In this document: piece after piece, positions 53,983 to 62,010 of the stretch
Layout: each line of letters opens with the position of its first letter
Position numbering within the stretch: the stretch's first letter is position 1
Assembly: GCA_965276835.1 (NCBI GenBank)
Contig: OZ255631.1
Span: 3,348,001-3,412,000, forward strand
DNA: 64,000 bases
Direction of reading: 5' to 3'
DNA from: BOG-932 sp965276835
GTDB lineage: Bacteria; Pseudomonadota; Alphaproteobacteria; BOG-932; Roseiterribacteraceae
The notes under the pieces: model-generated
Database searches by the model: none
What the model saw: only the letters and a program-made list of their open reading frames with translations
Told to the model about the DNA's origin: nothing
Made by a program: the position numbers and the translations under genes

Positions 53983-54693
53983 TTACGCCGAAGCCGACCC
54001 GGATTGCAAGGTCTGCAGATCGACCTTCACGCCAGGGCCCATCGTCGACGACAAAGAAACCTTCTGAATGTAGGTTCCCTTGGCGCCCGCCGGCTTCGCC
54101 TTGGAGATGCTGTCGATGAACGCCTGAACGTTCTGGACCAGCGCATCCTCGGTGAAGCTCGCCTTGCCGATGCCGGCGTGGATGATGCCGGCCTTCTCTG
54201 CCCGGAACTCCACAGCGCCGCCCTTGGCAGCCTTCACCGCCTCGCCGACGTTCGGGGTCACGGTACCCAGCTTAGGGTTCGGCATCATGCCGCGCGGGCC
54301 CAGAACCTTACCCAGGCGGCCGACCAGCATCATCATGTCCGGCGTGGCGATGCAGCGATCGAAATCGATCTGACCCGCCTGGACTTTTTCCGCCAGATCT
54401 TCGGCGCCGACGACATCGGCCCCGGCCGCGCGGGCCTCGTCAGCCTTGTCGCCCTTGGCGAACACACCAATACGAACGGTCTTGCCGGTGCCGTTCGGCA
54501 TCTGCACGACACCGCGCACGGCCTGATCGGCATGGCGCGGGTCGATGCCCAGATTCATCGAAATCTCGATGGTCTCGTCGAACTTCGCCTTGGCATTGCC
54601 CTTGACCAGCTTCACGGCCTCGGTCAGCCCGTATTCTGTGCCGGCGTCGCCCACGGCCTTGCGGGCCGTCTTCATTCTTTTGCCCAGCGCCAT
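53983..54693 (-). CDS. rplA: 50S ribosomal protein L1
   Basis: 236 residues, mobile L1 stalk protein and translational repressor of rplKA in E. coli. MALGKRMKTARKAVGDAG start, FDETIEISMNLGIDPRHADQ, the signature GRLGKVLGPRGMMPNPKLGT and a C-terminal KGTYIQKVSLSSTMGPGVKV. The start overlaps the rplK stop by one base (TAATG). Confidence 0.99.
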   Translation of the reverse strand: MALGKRMKTARKAVGDAGTEYGLTEAVKLVKGNAKAKFDETIEISMNLGIDPRHADQAVRGVVQMPNGTGKTVRIGVFAKGDKADEARAAGADVVGAEDLAEKVQAGQIDFDRCIATPDMMMLVGRLGKVLGPRGMMPNPKLGTVTPNVGEAVKAAKGGAVEFRAEKAGIIHAGIGKASFTEDALVQNVQAFIDSISKAKPAGAKGTYIQKVSLSSTMGPGVKVDLQTLQSGSASA

Positions 54694-55124
54694 TATTGCC
54701 CCACCACTTCGAGGCCCATCGAACGCGCGGAGCCGACCAGCATGCTGGCGGCCGCTTCGATGTCGTTGGCGTTCATGTCAACCAGTTTGATGGCCGCGAT
54801 CTTGCGGATCTGATCCATCGAGATCTTGCCGACGGTGCCGGTGCCCGGCGTCGTCGTACCCTTCTTCACACCCGCTTCCTTCATCAGGAAATAGCTGTTG
54901 GGCGGCGTCTTGGTGATGAAGCTGAAGGTACGATCGGCATAGCAGGTGATGACGACCGGAATCGGCATACCTGGCTCCATGTCCTGCGTCTTGGCGTTGA
55001 ACGCCTTGCAGAATTCCATGATGTTCAGGCCGCGCTGACCGAGCGCCGGACCGATTGGCGGCGATGGATTCGCCTTGCCTGCAGGCACCTGCAGCTTGAT
55101 GTAACCCGTAATTTTCTTCGCCAC
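54693..55124 (-). CDS. rplK: 50S ribosomal protein L11
   Basis: 143 residues, part of the GTPase centre and of stringent-response signalling. The Pro-rich N-terminal switch AGKANPSPPIGPALGQRGLN and the RNA-binding C-terminal domain with MDQIRKIAAIKLVDMNANDI are standard. Start codon is GTG, preceded by AAAGGAG at seven bases. A 138-base gap separates it from nusG. Confidence 0.99.
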   Translation of the reverse strand: MAKKITGYIKLQVPAGKANPSPPIGPALGQRGLNIMEFCKAFNAKTQDMEPGMPIPVVITCYADRTFSFITKTPPNSYFLMKEAGVKKGTTTPGTGTVGKISMDQIRKIAAIKLVDMNANDIEAAASMLVGSARSMGLEVVGQ

Positions 55125-55240
55125 TTTTCGCTCCTTTAAGAAATCGGCCCTAAGTCAGCCGGATAGGACGCCCGAGGGCGCCGGAGTGCGTGGTGCGGCC
55201 ATGGCGAGCCTCCCACGCGATGAAACGCTAAACTCTTCGC

Positions 55241-55263
55241 ATCCGCGCCCCTTCGGGGCGGAT
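55241..55263 (-). other. Hairpin directly after nusG
   Basis: CGCCCC-GAA-GGGGCG stem with an outer ATC/GAT pair and a small bulge, starting at the nusG stop codon. No U-run. A second GCGCCC/GGGCGT stem lies near 55169-55183. No promoter for rplK was recognised in this spacer. Confidence 0.55.
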
Positions 55264-55796
55264 CAGGTCTTTTCGACCTGGGTGTATTCCAGTTCGACCG
55301 GGGTCGAGCGGCCGAAGATCGAGACGGCCACCTTGAGGCGGCTGCGCTCTTCGTCGACTTCCTCGACCGTGCCGTTGAACGAGGTGAACGGACCGTCCGA
55401 GACGCGGACCTGTTCGCCGACCTCGAACGTGATCGAGGGCCGGGGCCGTTCGATCCCTTCCTTGACCTGGCTCATGATCCGCTGGGCCTCGGCCTCGCTG
55501 ATCGGAACCGGCCGCGTGCCGCTGCCGCCCAGGAAGCCCGTGACCTTGGGCGTGTCACGCACCAGGTGCCAGGTCTGGTCGGTCATTTCCATCTTGATCA
55601 GGACATAGCCGGGGAAGAACTTCCGCTCGGCATTGACCTTGGAACCCCGGCGAACCTCGACCACTTCCTCGGTCGGCACCAGGATATCCTCGAAACTGTC
55701 GGTCAGACCCTGCTTCTCGGCCTTCTCCATGATCGCCTGTTTGGCCTTCTTCTCGAAGCCCGAATAGACGTGCATTACATACCAGCGCTTTGCCAT
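55263..55796 (-). CDS. nusG: Transcription termination/antitermination factor NusG
   Basis: 177 residues. N-terminal NGN domain (KRWYVMHVYSGFEKKAKQAI), which binds the RNAP clamp, and C-terminal KOW domain (GEQVRVSDGPFTSFNGTVEE), which contacts Rho or S10. Two bases after the secE stop, in the standard secE-nusG pair. Confidence 0.99.
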   Translation of the reverse strand: MAKRWYVMHVYSGFEKKAKQAIMEKAEKQGLTDSFEDILVPTEEVVEVRRGSKVNAERKFFPGYVLIKMEMTDQTWHLVRDTPKVTGFLGGSGTRPVPISEAEAQRIMSQVKEGIERPRPSITFEVGEQVRVSDGPFTSFNGTVEEVDEERSRLKVAVSIFGRSTPVELEYTQVEKT

Positions 55797-55798
55797 GC

Positions 55799-55996
55799 TT
55801 AGGCTCCGACCCCAAGGACAAGCCGCAACCCGTTCGCGATGACCCAGTCGATCAAGGCCAAGGATAGCGACACGATAACCACCATGAGAAAGACCATGGC
55901 CGTCGTCGTGACGGTTTCTCTCCGGGATGGCCAGGTAACCTTGCTGGTTTCCTGGCGGACTTCCTGGATGAACTTTGCGGGACTGGTTCTTGCCAT
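55799..55996 (-). CDS. secE: Preprotein translocase subunit SecE
   Basis: 65 residues, the short single-span form: an amphipathic N-terminal helix FIQEVRQETSKVTWPSRRET followed by one membrane helix (about 28-55). SecE clamps SecY. It lies 51 bases after tRNA-Trp and two bases before nusG. Confidence 0.97.
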   Translation of the reverse strand: MARTSPAKFIQEVRQETSKVTWPSRRETVTTTAMVFLMVVIVSLSLALIDWVIANGLRLVLGVGA

Positions 55997-56047
55997 GCGT
56001 TGATACCCGCGTACGGGCTCTATCCTCTAAATCTCGTTACAGTGTCC

Positions 56048-56123
56048 TGGCAGGAGTGGAGGGGCTCGAACCCCCAGCCCCCGGTTTTGGAGACCGGTGC
56101 TCTACCAATTGAGCTACACTCCT
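56048..56123 (-). tRNA. tRNA-Trp (anticodon CCA)
   Basis: 76 bases with a full cloverleaf. Acceptor stem AGGAGTG/CACTCCT, D arm GCTC...GAGC, anticodon arm CCGGT-CTCCAAA-ACCGG giving CCA, T arm GGGGG-TTCGAGC-CCCTC, discriminator G and an encoded CCA end. It leads the secE-nusG operon, a common arrangement in proteobacteria. Confidence 0.98.
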
Positions 56124-56261
56124 AGACGGACAGCGCCTCGGGCGCCCCATCCACCGGAATGGCGCGCGAAGAGCGCCTTTTAACGATGGCAACGACGGAG
56201 CGCAATGGCAATTCCCATCGATATGCTAAAAGCCTGTGAACGACAGCCCGAGGCGAAGCCT

Positions 56262-57791
56262 ATGCACGCGCGTTCGACCCCTCTCAGTATCATCCTCGCC
56301 CTTGTTCTCGCAGCGGCCTTCACGCCCCCGCTCCTCGCGGCCGACACCCCGCCGAAACCCGCGGAAAAGCCGATCGAGCGCCCCGCCATGCCGGCCGACG
56401 TCACCAGCGAACAGCACGTCTCGCTGCCTGGGCGCACGCTGAAATACCATGTCACGGCCGGCAGCCTGCCGATGACCAACGCCAAGGGCGAACACAAGGC
56501 CGATATTTTCTATATCGCCTATGTCCTGGATACCGGCAAACCGGCAGCCGACCGGCCGGTCACCTTTGCCTTCAACGGCGGCCCGGGCGCATCCTCGGCC
56601 TATCTGCATCTCGGCGCGCTCGGGCCGCGGCGGCTGGAGTTCGGCAATGACGGCGATTCGCCCTCGACCCCGCCCCGGCTGATCGACAACCCCGATACTT
56701 GGCTGGATTTCACCGACCTGGTGTTCATCGATCCGGTCGGCACCGGATACAGCAGCACGCTGACCAATTCCGATGAGGACAACAAGGCCTATTGGGGCGT
56801 CAGCCAGGATGTCGATTCGCTGTCGAATTTCATCGCCCACTACCTGACCAAAACAGGCCGTCTGACCTCACCGCATTATCTGGTCGGCGAGAGCTATGGC
56901 GGGATTCGCGGCCCCAAGATCGCCCATCATCTGCAGATCAGGGAAGGCGTCGGGATCAACGGCATCGTCCTGCTGTCGCCGGCGCTCGACTATGGCTTCC
57001 TGACCGACGGTGCACTGACCCTGCTGCCCGATATGGCCCGCCTTCCCTCGCTGGCCGCGATCGCGCTTTCGGCCAAGGGGCCGGTGACGCCCGACATGCT
57101 GAAGCCCGTCGAGCAATATGCCGCCGGCGACTATCTGCTGGACCTGGCGCATGGGCGGGGCGACCCGGCCGCCCAGGATCGTGTGGCCGCAAAAGTCGCG
57201 GCCCTGATCGGGTTGGACCCGAAGCTGGTCAAGCAGCTGGGCAGCCAGGTCGACATGCGGACCTACTCCCGCGAACTGCACCGCGACGAGGGCATGGTCA
57301 CCAGTATCTATGACGGCACGGTCAAAGGTTTCGACGCCTTTCCGCATTCCGCCGAATCGAAGTTCGAAGATCCGATCCTGCAGGGCACGACCGCGCCGGT
57401 TTCAAGCGCGATCATCGATTATATCCAGGGCGCGCTGGGTTATAAGATCGACCAGCCCTATCACCTGCTGAGTTACGAAGTGAACGGCAAATGGGATTGG
57501 AACGTCACGTCGCATGGCGGCGGCGAGCCACGCATCCCCAGCTCGGTGGACGACCTGATCCAGGCGCTGGCACTGGACCCGAACCTGAAGGTGATCATCG
57601 CACACGGTATGACCGATACGATCACACCCTATTTCGCCACGAAATATATCATCGACCACATTCCGGCCTTCGGCGACGGCAGCCGGCTGCAGCTCAAGAT
57701 CTATCCGGGCGGCCACATGAACTACAGCCGCGACGCCTCGCGTGCCGCGCTGCGCGCCGACGCGATCAAGCTATATCCTGCGGGGAAGTAA
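56262..57791 (+). CDS. Secreted S10-family serine carboxypeptidase
   Basis: About 509 residues with an N-terminal signal peptide (1-27, ending LLAA-DTPP), so probably periplasmic. Alpha/beta-hydrolase of peptidase family S10: FNGGPGASS (104-112), the DPVGTGYS oxyanion region (157-164), nucleophile Ser211 in GESYGG, then GMTDTITPY with the catalytic Asp and YPGGHMNY with the catalytic His. All triad residues are present. Start chosen at ATG 56262 ahead of the signal peptide; an earlier ATG at 56205 would add 19 residues and bury the signal. No operon partner. Confidence 0.92.
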   Translation: MHARSTPLSIILALVLAAAFTPPLLAADTPPKPAEKPIERPAMPADVTSEQHVSLPGRTLKYHVTAGSLPMTNAKGEHKADIFYIAYVLDTGKPAADRPVTFAFNGGPGASSAYLHLGALGPRRLEFGNDGDSPSTPPRLIDNPDTWLDFTDLVFIDPVGTGYSSTLTNSDEDNKAYWGVSQDVDSLSNFIAHYLTKTGRLTSPHYLVGESYGGIRGPKIAHHLQIREGVGINGIVLLSPALDYGFLTDGALTLLPDMARLPSLAAIALSAKGPVTPDMLKPVEQYAAGDYLLDLAHGRGDPAAQDRVAAKVAALIGLDPKLVKQLGSQVDMRTYSRELHRDEGMVTSIYDGTVKGFDAFPHSAESKFEDPILQGTTAPVSSAIIDYIQGALGYKIDQPYHLLSYEVNGKWDWNVTSHGGGEPRIPSSVDDLIQALALDPNLKVIIAHGMTDTITPYFATKYIIDHIPAFGDGSRLQLKIYPGGHMNYSRDASRAALRADAIKLYPAGK

Positions 57792-57823
57792 ATTTCACAC
57801 AGGAGAGCGCGGCCTTGGTTTCC

Positions 57824-57855
57824 GATTAACCGCCAAGGCACCAAGATGCCAAGGG
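57824..57855 (+). repeat. Left inverted repeat of the GxxExxY cassette
   Basis: GATTAACCGCCAAG followed by CCAAG at an eight-base period (three copies). The first 14 bases are repeated in reverse orientation at 58275-58262, on the other side of the GxxExxY remnant. Confidence 0.75.
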
Positions 57856-57856
57856 T

Positions 57857-58245
57857 TCAGGAGCGAACCAATCGACGGATGCCGTCCTTGATCAGCGTGA
57901 CATTGAAATTGATTAACAATCCCAATCGAAAATTAGGAAGCTTCAAGTAGGTCAGGAGTTGCGCTTCGTGGAGCGGAATCAACTTCTCGGCGGTCGTGAT
58001 CTCCACCACCGCCTTCCGCCCGACAACCATGTCCATGCGAAAGCCTGCATCAATCCACGCATCGCGATAAATGACGGGAACGCTGATTTGCCGTTCGACC
58101 ATGACGTTGCGGAATGCCAATTCGTGCGCCAAGCATTGCTCGTAAACGGACTCGAGCAACCGGGACCAAGGCTCGTGTGAACCGCAAAAGCGGAATCCAC
58201 AATCTGTCGGGCGAGAAAATCTTCCTCGCCGCTTGGCTCAGTCAT
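57857..58245 (-). pseudogene. GxxExxY family protein, frameshifted
   Basis: A small protein family named after its GxxExxY motif, about 130 residues and of unknown biochemical role. The N-terminal part reads MTEPSGEEDFLARQIVDSAF then VHTSLGPG from ATG 58245. At 58157-58160 one base is missing, so the rest continues in another frame as LLESVYEQCLAHEL, VERQISVPVIYRD, LDAGFRMDMVV-like DAGFRMDMVVGRK, the IPLHEAQLLTYLKL block and LLINFNVTLIKDGIRRLV. The break falls inside the GLLESVY motif itself. Either a real 1-bp deletion or a sequencing error. Its ATG touches the right-hand inverted repeat. Confidence 0.85.
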
Positions 58246-58275
58246 CTTGTCGCCTTGGCGTCTTGGCGGTTAATC
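58244..58275 (-). repeat. Right inverted repeat of the GxxExxY cassette
   Basis: Reverse-complement copy beginning GATTAACCGCCAAG (58275-58262), again with CCAAG/ACAAG at an eight-base period. It carries the in-frame TAA just before the open frame and ends at the ATG of the GxxExxY remnant. The two repeats bound a 452-base unit. Confidence 0.75.
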
Positions 58276-58288
58276 AAAATTTCGAAAC

Positions 58289-58741
58289 TCACGCCGGCTT
58301 TTTACGCATGAAGGCTGTGCGCTTGCAGGTCGCGACCACCTCGCCGGTCTGTTTCAGCGCAGTGTGCTCAAACTCCACAATCCCGGCAGTCGGGCGGGAT
58401 TTGCTTTCGCGGACGCTGAGCACCTTGGTCCGCGCGCGCAGCGTATCGCCGTGGAAGACCGGCTTGGGAAACACGACGTCGGTCATGCCCAGATTGCCGA
58501 TCGTGGTGCCGAGCGTGGTGTCGTAGACGCTCATGCCGACCAGAATCGCCAATGTATAATAGCTGTTGAACAGGCGCTGGCCCCACTCGGTCCCTTCCGA
58601 GAAATGGGCGTCGAGATGCAGCGGCTGGGGGTTCATCGTCATCAGGCTGAACATCGTGTTGTCATGCTCGGTGACCGTGCGCGACAGCGGATGGACAAAT
58701 TCCTGCCCGACGAAGAATTCCTCGAAATAAAGCCCGGCCAT
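58289..58741 (-). CDS. MaoC-like hot-dog dehydratase
   Basis: 150 residues with the MaoC/R-specific enoyl-CoA hydratase hot-dog fold. FVGQEFVHPLSRTVTEHDNT at the N-terminus, TMNPQPLHLDAHFSEGTEWG around the active-site His, and FPKPVFHGDTLRARTKVLSV. These enzymes hydrate 2-enoyl-CoA esters in fatty-acid, aromatic or C4/C5 dicarboxylate breakdown; the Asn in place of the usual active-site Asp in DxxxxH leaves the exact reaction uncertain. Divergent from the EthD gene, with 87 bases between. The right repeat of the GxxExxY unit ends 13 bases from its stop. Confidence 0.85.
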   Translation of the reverse strand: MAGLYFEEFFVGQEFVHPLSRTVTEHDNTMFSLMTMNPQPLHLDAHFSEGTEWGQRLFNSYYTLAILVGMSVYDTTLGTTIGNLGMTDVVFPKPVFHGDTLRARTKVLSVRESKSRPTAGIVEFEHTALKQTGEVVATCKRTAFMRKKPA

Positions 58742-58779
58742 CCTCGTTCCCCTTTTCTGTTCAACCCTTTATGGTTGGG

Positions 58780-58808
58780 GTCATAGCCAAGGCATAAGCC
58801 TGCGACAA
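58780..58808 (-). promoter_or_regulatory. Possible promoter for the MaoC-like gene
   Basis: TTGTCG (58808-58803), a 17-base spacer and TATGAC (58785-58780), 39 bases before the MaoC start. The match to consensus is moderate. Confidence 0.35.
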
Positions 58809-58828
58809 GCACAGCAGCGGGAGGCACC

Positions 58829-59479
58829 ATGAAAGTCGTGACACTGATCCAGCGCAAGCCCGGCACAACCCGTGCGGCGTTCAAGGATTATTACGAAAAG
58901 AACCACGCCCCATTGGGCAGCCGGTACTTTCCGTTCGACAAATATGTCCGCAATCACCTGGATTCATCCGAACCGGCGGACCTGCCGTTTGACGTCTATA
59001 TGGAGGCGTTTCTCGACCGGACCAAGGCGCTGGGCCTGTTGAACGGCGATGTCGCCAAGATATTCGACGACGACGAGAAGCGCTTCATGAACGCCCCGCC
59101 CCGCCCGGAAGGATTCGACGCGGAGGAACGGCTGGTCTCCGGCCCACCACGCGGAGTCGATCCGCGGGGCACGTCCAAAACTGCATTCTTCGTCAGTAAC
59201 ACCACCGGGGTGCCGCCCAAAGCTTTCTTCGACGCCGTTGCCGAGTGGGGCAAGGCATTGGGCGCGGAAACCAATGCGGTACGCGTCATGCTGGATGAGG
59301 TGATCCCCGGCCACAAGGTTTCGTTCTTCAAATCCGACGCGGTCTTGATCCTTTGGACCGGCCACACCTTCACCGCCAAGCCGAAAGCCCCCGCCGGTAT
59401 ATGGATCGATGCCATGTTGGCGCTGGATTCGCAGGAGACCACGCCGGAGGAGCTGAAGGCGAATTTCGGCAAAAGCTAA
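58829..59479 (+). CDS. EthD-domain protein
   Basis: 216 residues with the dimeric alpha/beta-barrel EthD fold, probably in two halves: MKVVTLIQRKPGTTRAAFKD with YYEKNHAPLGSRYF at the N-terminus, and TAFFVSNTTGVPPKAFFDAV / ILWTGHTFTAKPK in the second half. EthD-type proteins occur beside oxidative degradation genes, but most have no known reaction. GGGAGG precedes the ATG. Divergent from the MaoC-like gene, which suggests a shared catabolic context. Confidence 0.8.
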   Translation: MKVVTLIQRKPGTTRAAFKDYYEKNHAPLGSRYFPFDKYVRNHLDSSEPADLPFDVYMEAFLDRTKALGLLNGDVAKIFDDDEKRFMNAPPRPEGFDAEERLVSGPPRGVDPRGTSKTAFFVSNTTGVPPKAFFDAVAEWGKALGAETNAVRVMLDEVIPGHKVSFFKSDAVLILWTGHTFTAKPKAPAGIWIDAMLALDSQETTPEELKANFGKS

Positions 59480-59483
59480 GAGC

Positions 59484-59595
59484 TAAGAATTGCTAGCCAC
59501 AGATTTACACAGATAAACACAGATGATGAATTCGCTGCGCGGCTTTCCGCCGCCGCAGGCGGCAACATCCGATTTAATCTGTGGCTAAATTCTTA
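59484..59595. mobile_element. Small inverted-repeat element without a gene
   Basis: A 112-base unit between the EthD and pirin genes. The ends are inverted copies of TAAGAATT..TAGCCACAGATT (59484-59507 and 59595-59574, the left copy with a two-base insertion). The left end continues with CACAGAT at a ten-base period (three copies). A GCCGCC-GCA-GGCGGC hairpin lies in the middle (59549-59564). The design, inverted ends with short-period repeats, matches that around the GxxExxY remnant although the sequence differs. Confidence 0.6.
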
Positions 59596-59630
59596 ATCTT
59601 GGTTTCAACAACCCTCGCTGGAGAGACAGC

Positions 59631-60524
59631 ATGATCGAGCTGGTGATCGAGCAACGGCGGCGCGACCTGGGCGGGTTTGAGGTCGGCCGGGTTCTGCCCT
59701 TCGCGCAGCGCCGCATGGTCGGGCCGTTCGTCTTCTTCGACCATATGGGGCCGGTCGATTTTCCGGCCGGGATCGACAGAAAGGTCGATGTTCGTCCGCA
59801 TCCGCATATCGGTCTGTCGACGGTCACTTATCTGTTCGACGGTGAGATCATGCACCGCGACAGCGTCGGGTCCGAACAGGCAATCAAGCCGGGCGAGGTC
59901 AACTGGATGACCGCCGGCAGCGGCATTACTCATTCCGAGCGGTTCGAGAAAGCACGCGCCCAGGGCGACCATATGCACGGCATCCAGGCTTGGGTGGCGC
60001 TGCCCGAGGCAGAGGAAGAAATTGCACCGGCTTTCGCGCATCATGGGCCGGACGACCTGCCGACATTCGACAGCGACGGCCTGTGGGCGCGGCTGATCGC
60101 CGGCAAAGCCTTCCACGCCGAAGCGAAGGTGAAGACGCACTCGCCAATGTTCTACGTCCATTGGAACCTGCAAGCCGGAGCCAAGGCGCAACTGGGCGCC
60201 GAATACGCCGAACGCGCGGCCTATGTCGCCACCGGCTCCGTCGATATCGATGGCCGGACGTTCAACGCAGGGCAGATGATCGTGTTCTCAGCCGGCGAGC
60301 CGGTGCTGTTCACCGGGGTGACATCCGCCACCGTCATGCTGCTGGGCGGTGAGCCGTTGGGCCCGCGTTTCATCGAGTGGAATTTCGTGTCGTCGCGCAA
60401 GGAACGGATCGAGCAGGCCAAGGCCGACTGGCGCGCCGGGCGGATGAAGCTCCCCGACCTCGATCACGAGGAGTTCATCCCGTTGCCGGGCGATCCGCCG
60501 CCGCCGGCCAATCCAATGTCCTAG
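59631..60524 (+). CDS. Pirin family protein
   Basis: 297 residues, bicupin. Metal ligands match human pirin: H57 and H59 in RPHPHIG, H101 and E103 in ITHSER. N-terminal LPFAQRRMVGPFVFFDHMGP and the middle MHGIQAWVALP are typical. Bacterial pirins include quercetinase-like dioxygenases and regulators of central metabolism; which applies is unknown. GGAGAGAC precedes the ATG. Convergent with the acyl-CoA ligase, with six bases between the stops. Confidence 0.93.
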   Translation: MIELVIEQRRRDLGGFEVGRVLPFAQRRMVGPFVFFDHMGPVDFPAGIDRKVDVRPHPHIGLSTVTYLFDGEIMHRDSVGSEQAIKPGEVNWMTAGSGITHSERFEKARAQGDHMHGIQAWVALPEAEEEIAPAFAHHGPDDLPTFDSDGLWARLIAGKAFHAEAKVKTHSPMFYVHWNLQAGAKAQLGAEYAERAAYVATGSVDIDGRTFNAGQMIVFSAGEPVLFTGVTSATVMLLGGEPLGPRFIEWNFVSSRKERIEQAKADWRAGRMKLPDLDHEEFIPLPGDPPPPANPMS

Positions 60525-60530
60525 CGCCGG

Positions 60531-62006
60531 TTATTTCGACAGAATCCCCTCGATGATCAATGTCCGCTGAATTTGCGCGGTCGCCGCCGTGCGCGGAATT
60601 TTGTCGATCAGTTCCAGCCGGCGCGGCAGCTTGTAGGACGCCAGCCGTCCCGCGCAATGCGCGCGGATCGATTCGAGTGTCGGTTGCGGCCCTCCGGATA
60701 CGGCGACGACGGCTGCGCACACGACCTCCCCCCAGGCCGGATCGGGAATGCCGACGACCGCGACCTCGGCGATGCCAGGACAGCCGGCCAGCGCCTGCTC
60801 CACGTCGATCGGCGACACGGTCTCACCGCCCGAGCGGATGATGTCCTTTAACCGCCCGGTCACATAGAGATAACCCTCGTCATCCACCGCTCCGCGATCC
60901 CCGGTATGGTACCAGCCGTTCGGGAAAGAAGCCTCGGTTGCCGCCGCGTTGCGGAAATAGCCGTCCGCCAGCATGTGACTGCGTACCTGGATTTCGTCGC
61001 CGGCCCCGATCTTGATCTCCACCCCGACGGTCGGTCGTCCGACGCTGCCCGGTTTGCTGAGCACCTCGCGGTCGAAAAGGCCGGCCACCATGCCGGTTTC
61101 GGTCGAGCCATAGAACACGCGCACCAGGGCATCGGAGAACTGCTTCTTCAACGCCTCGATCAGGGCCGGCGGCGTGGCGGACGTCCCGGTATCGATGAAG
61201 CGCAGGGTCGACAGGTCCCAGTCCGCCAGTTGTTCCGCCAGGATGCGGCTCCAGACCGCCGGAATGCAGTAGAGATGATTGGCTTTGCGCGCGACGACGG
61301 CATCCAGCAGCGCCTTGGCGGTCGGGCTGGGCACAAAGGTAACCTCACCGCCCGTCTGCCAGGCGATCAGCGCCAGTAGCAGCGATCCCATGTGGAACAG
61401 CGGGAACATACAGACCTTGCGCAGCGGCTCGTCGATGAATGCGCCCTGGAACGACCGCAGGAAATTGGTGCGGTGAGACAGAACGACCCCTTTGGATTGC
61501 CCGGTGCTGCCCGAGGTGAAGAACAGCACCTGCGGATCGTGTTCGGTCTTGGCTGGCTCGTCGATATCGCCGGATGGCGCGGATGCGGACAACGCCGCGA
61601 TATCGTCCGGGTTGCCGGGGCAGTCCATCGCCAGGCAGGAAAGACCAAGTTCGACGGCAAGCGTCCGCCCGCCCTCCAGCCGATCGGTATCGGCGATGAT
61701 CAGCTTCGGATCGGAGAGGCGGATGATCGCCGCCGCCTCTTCCGGCTTGAAGCGCGGATTGACCGGCGCGAAAACCGCGCCAAGCTTCGCCAGCGCGATA
61801 TACAGCACGACCAGTTCGAGATTATTATCGGCCCAGCAGACGACGCGATCATGCAGGCCGATGCCGCGTCCACGCAACACATACGCCGCCCGGTTGCTCG
61901 CCCTGTCGAATTCGTCATAGGTCAGAACCCGGTCGCCCATGATCGCCGCCGGGCGGTCGGGATAGGCCAGGGCGTTACGCCGGATGATCGAATCGACCGT
62001 CAGCAT
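60531..62006 (-). CDS. Acyl-CoA ligase-like AMP-binding protein lacking the catalytic Lys
   Basis: About 491 residues of the ANL superfamily, expected to activate a carboxylate with ATP and CoA. P-loop TSGSTGQSKG (164-173), VFYGSTETG, the GWYHTGDRGAVDDEGYLYVT hinge block and GRLKDIIRSGGETVSP are intact. The C-terminal A10 motif reads PRTAATAQIQR (471-481): the position of the invariant Lys of PRTxxGKxxR is Gln478. This may weaken or abolish adenylation. Start set at MLTVDSIIRR, four bases after the dehydrogenase stop; last gene of its operon. Substrate unknown. Confidence 0.88.
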   Translation of the reverse strand: MLTVDSIIRRNALAYPDRPAAIMGDRVLTYDEFDRASNRAAYVLRGRGIGLHDRVVCWADNNLELVVLYIALAKLGAVFAPVNPRFKPEEAAAIIRLSDPKLIIADTDRLEGGRTLAVELGLSCLAMDCPGNPDDIAALSASAPSGDIDEPAKTEHDPQVLFFTSGSTGQSKGVVLSHRTNFLRSFQGAFIDEPLRKVCMFPLFHMGSLLLALIAWQTGGEVTFVPSPTAKALLDAVVARKANHLYCIPAVWSRILAEQLADWDLSTLRFIDTGTSATPPALIEALKKQFSDALVRVFYGSTETGMVAGLFDREVLSKPGSVGRPTVGVEIKIGAGDEIQVRSHMLADGYFRNAAATEASFPNGWYHTGDRGAVDDEGYLYVTGRLKDIIRSGGETVSPIDVEQALAGCPGIAEVAVVGIPDPAWGEVVCAAVVAVSGGPQPTLESIRAHCAGRLASYKLPRRLELIDKIPRTAATAQIQRTLIIEGILSK

Positions 62007-62010
62007 ACAA

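Noticed and set aside
53867..54067. A 66-codon plus-strand frame in the rplJ leader
   Set aside because: It runs antisense into rplA, has no motif, and the stretch is better explained as a structured leader.
56161..56184. GGCGC...GCGCC stem followed by TTTT on the plus strand near tRNA-Trp
   Set aside because: No plus-strand gene ends upstream of it, and on the minus strand it would precede the tRNA without a T-run; probably chance in GC-rich DNA.
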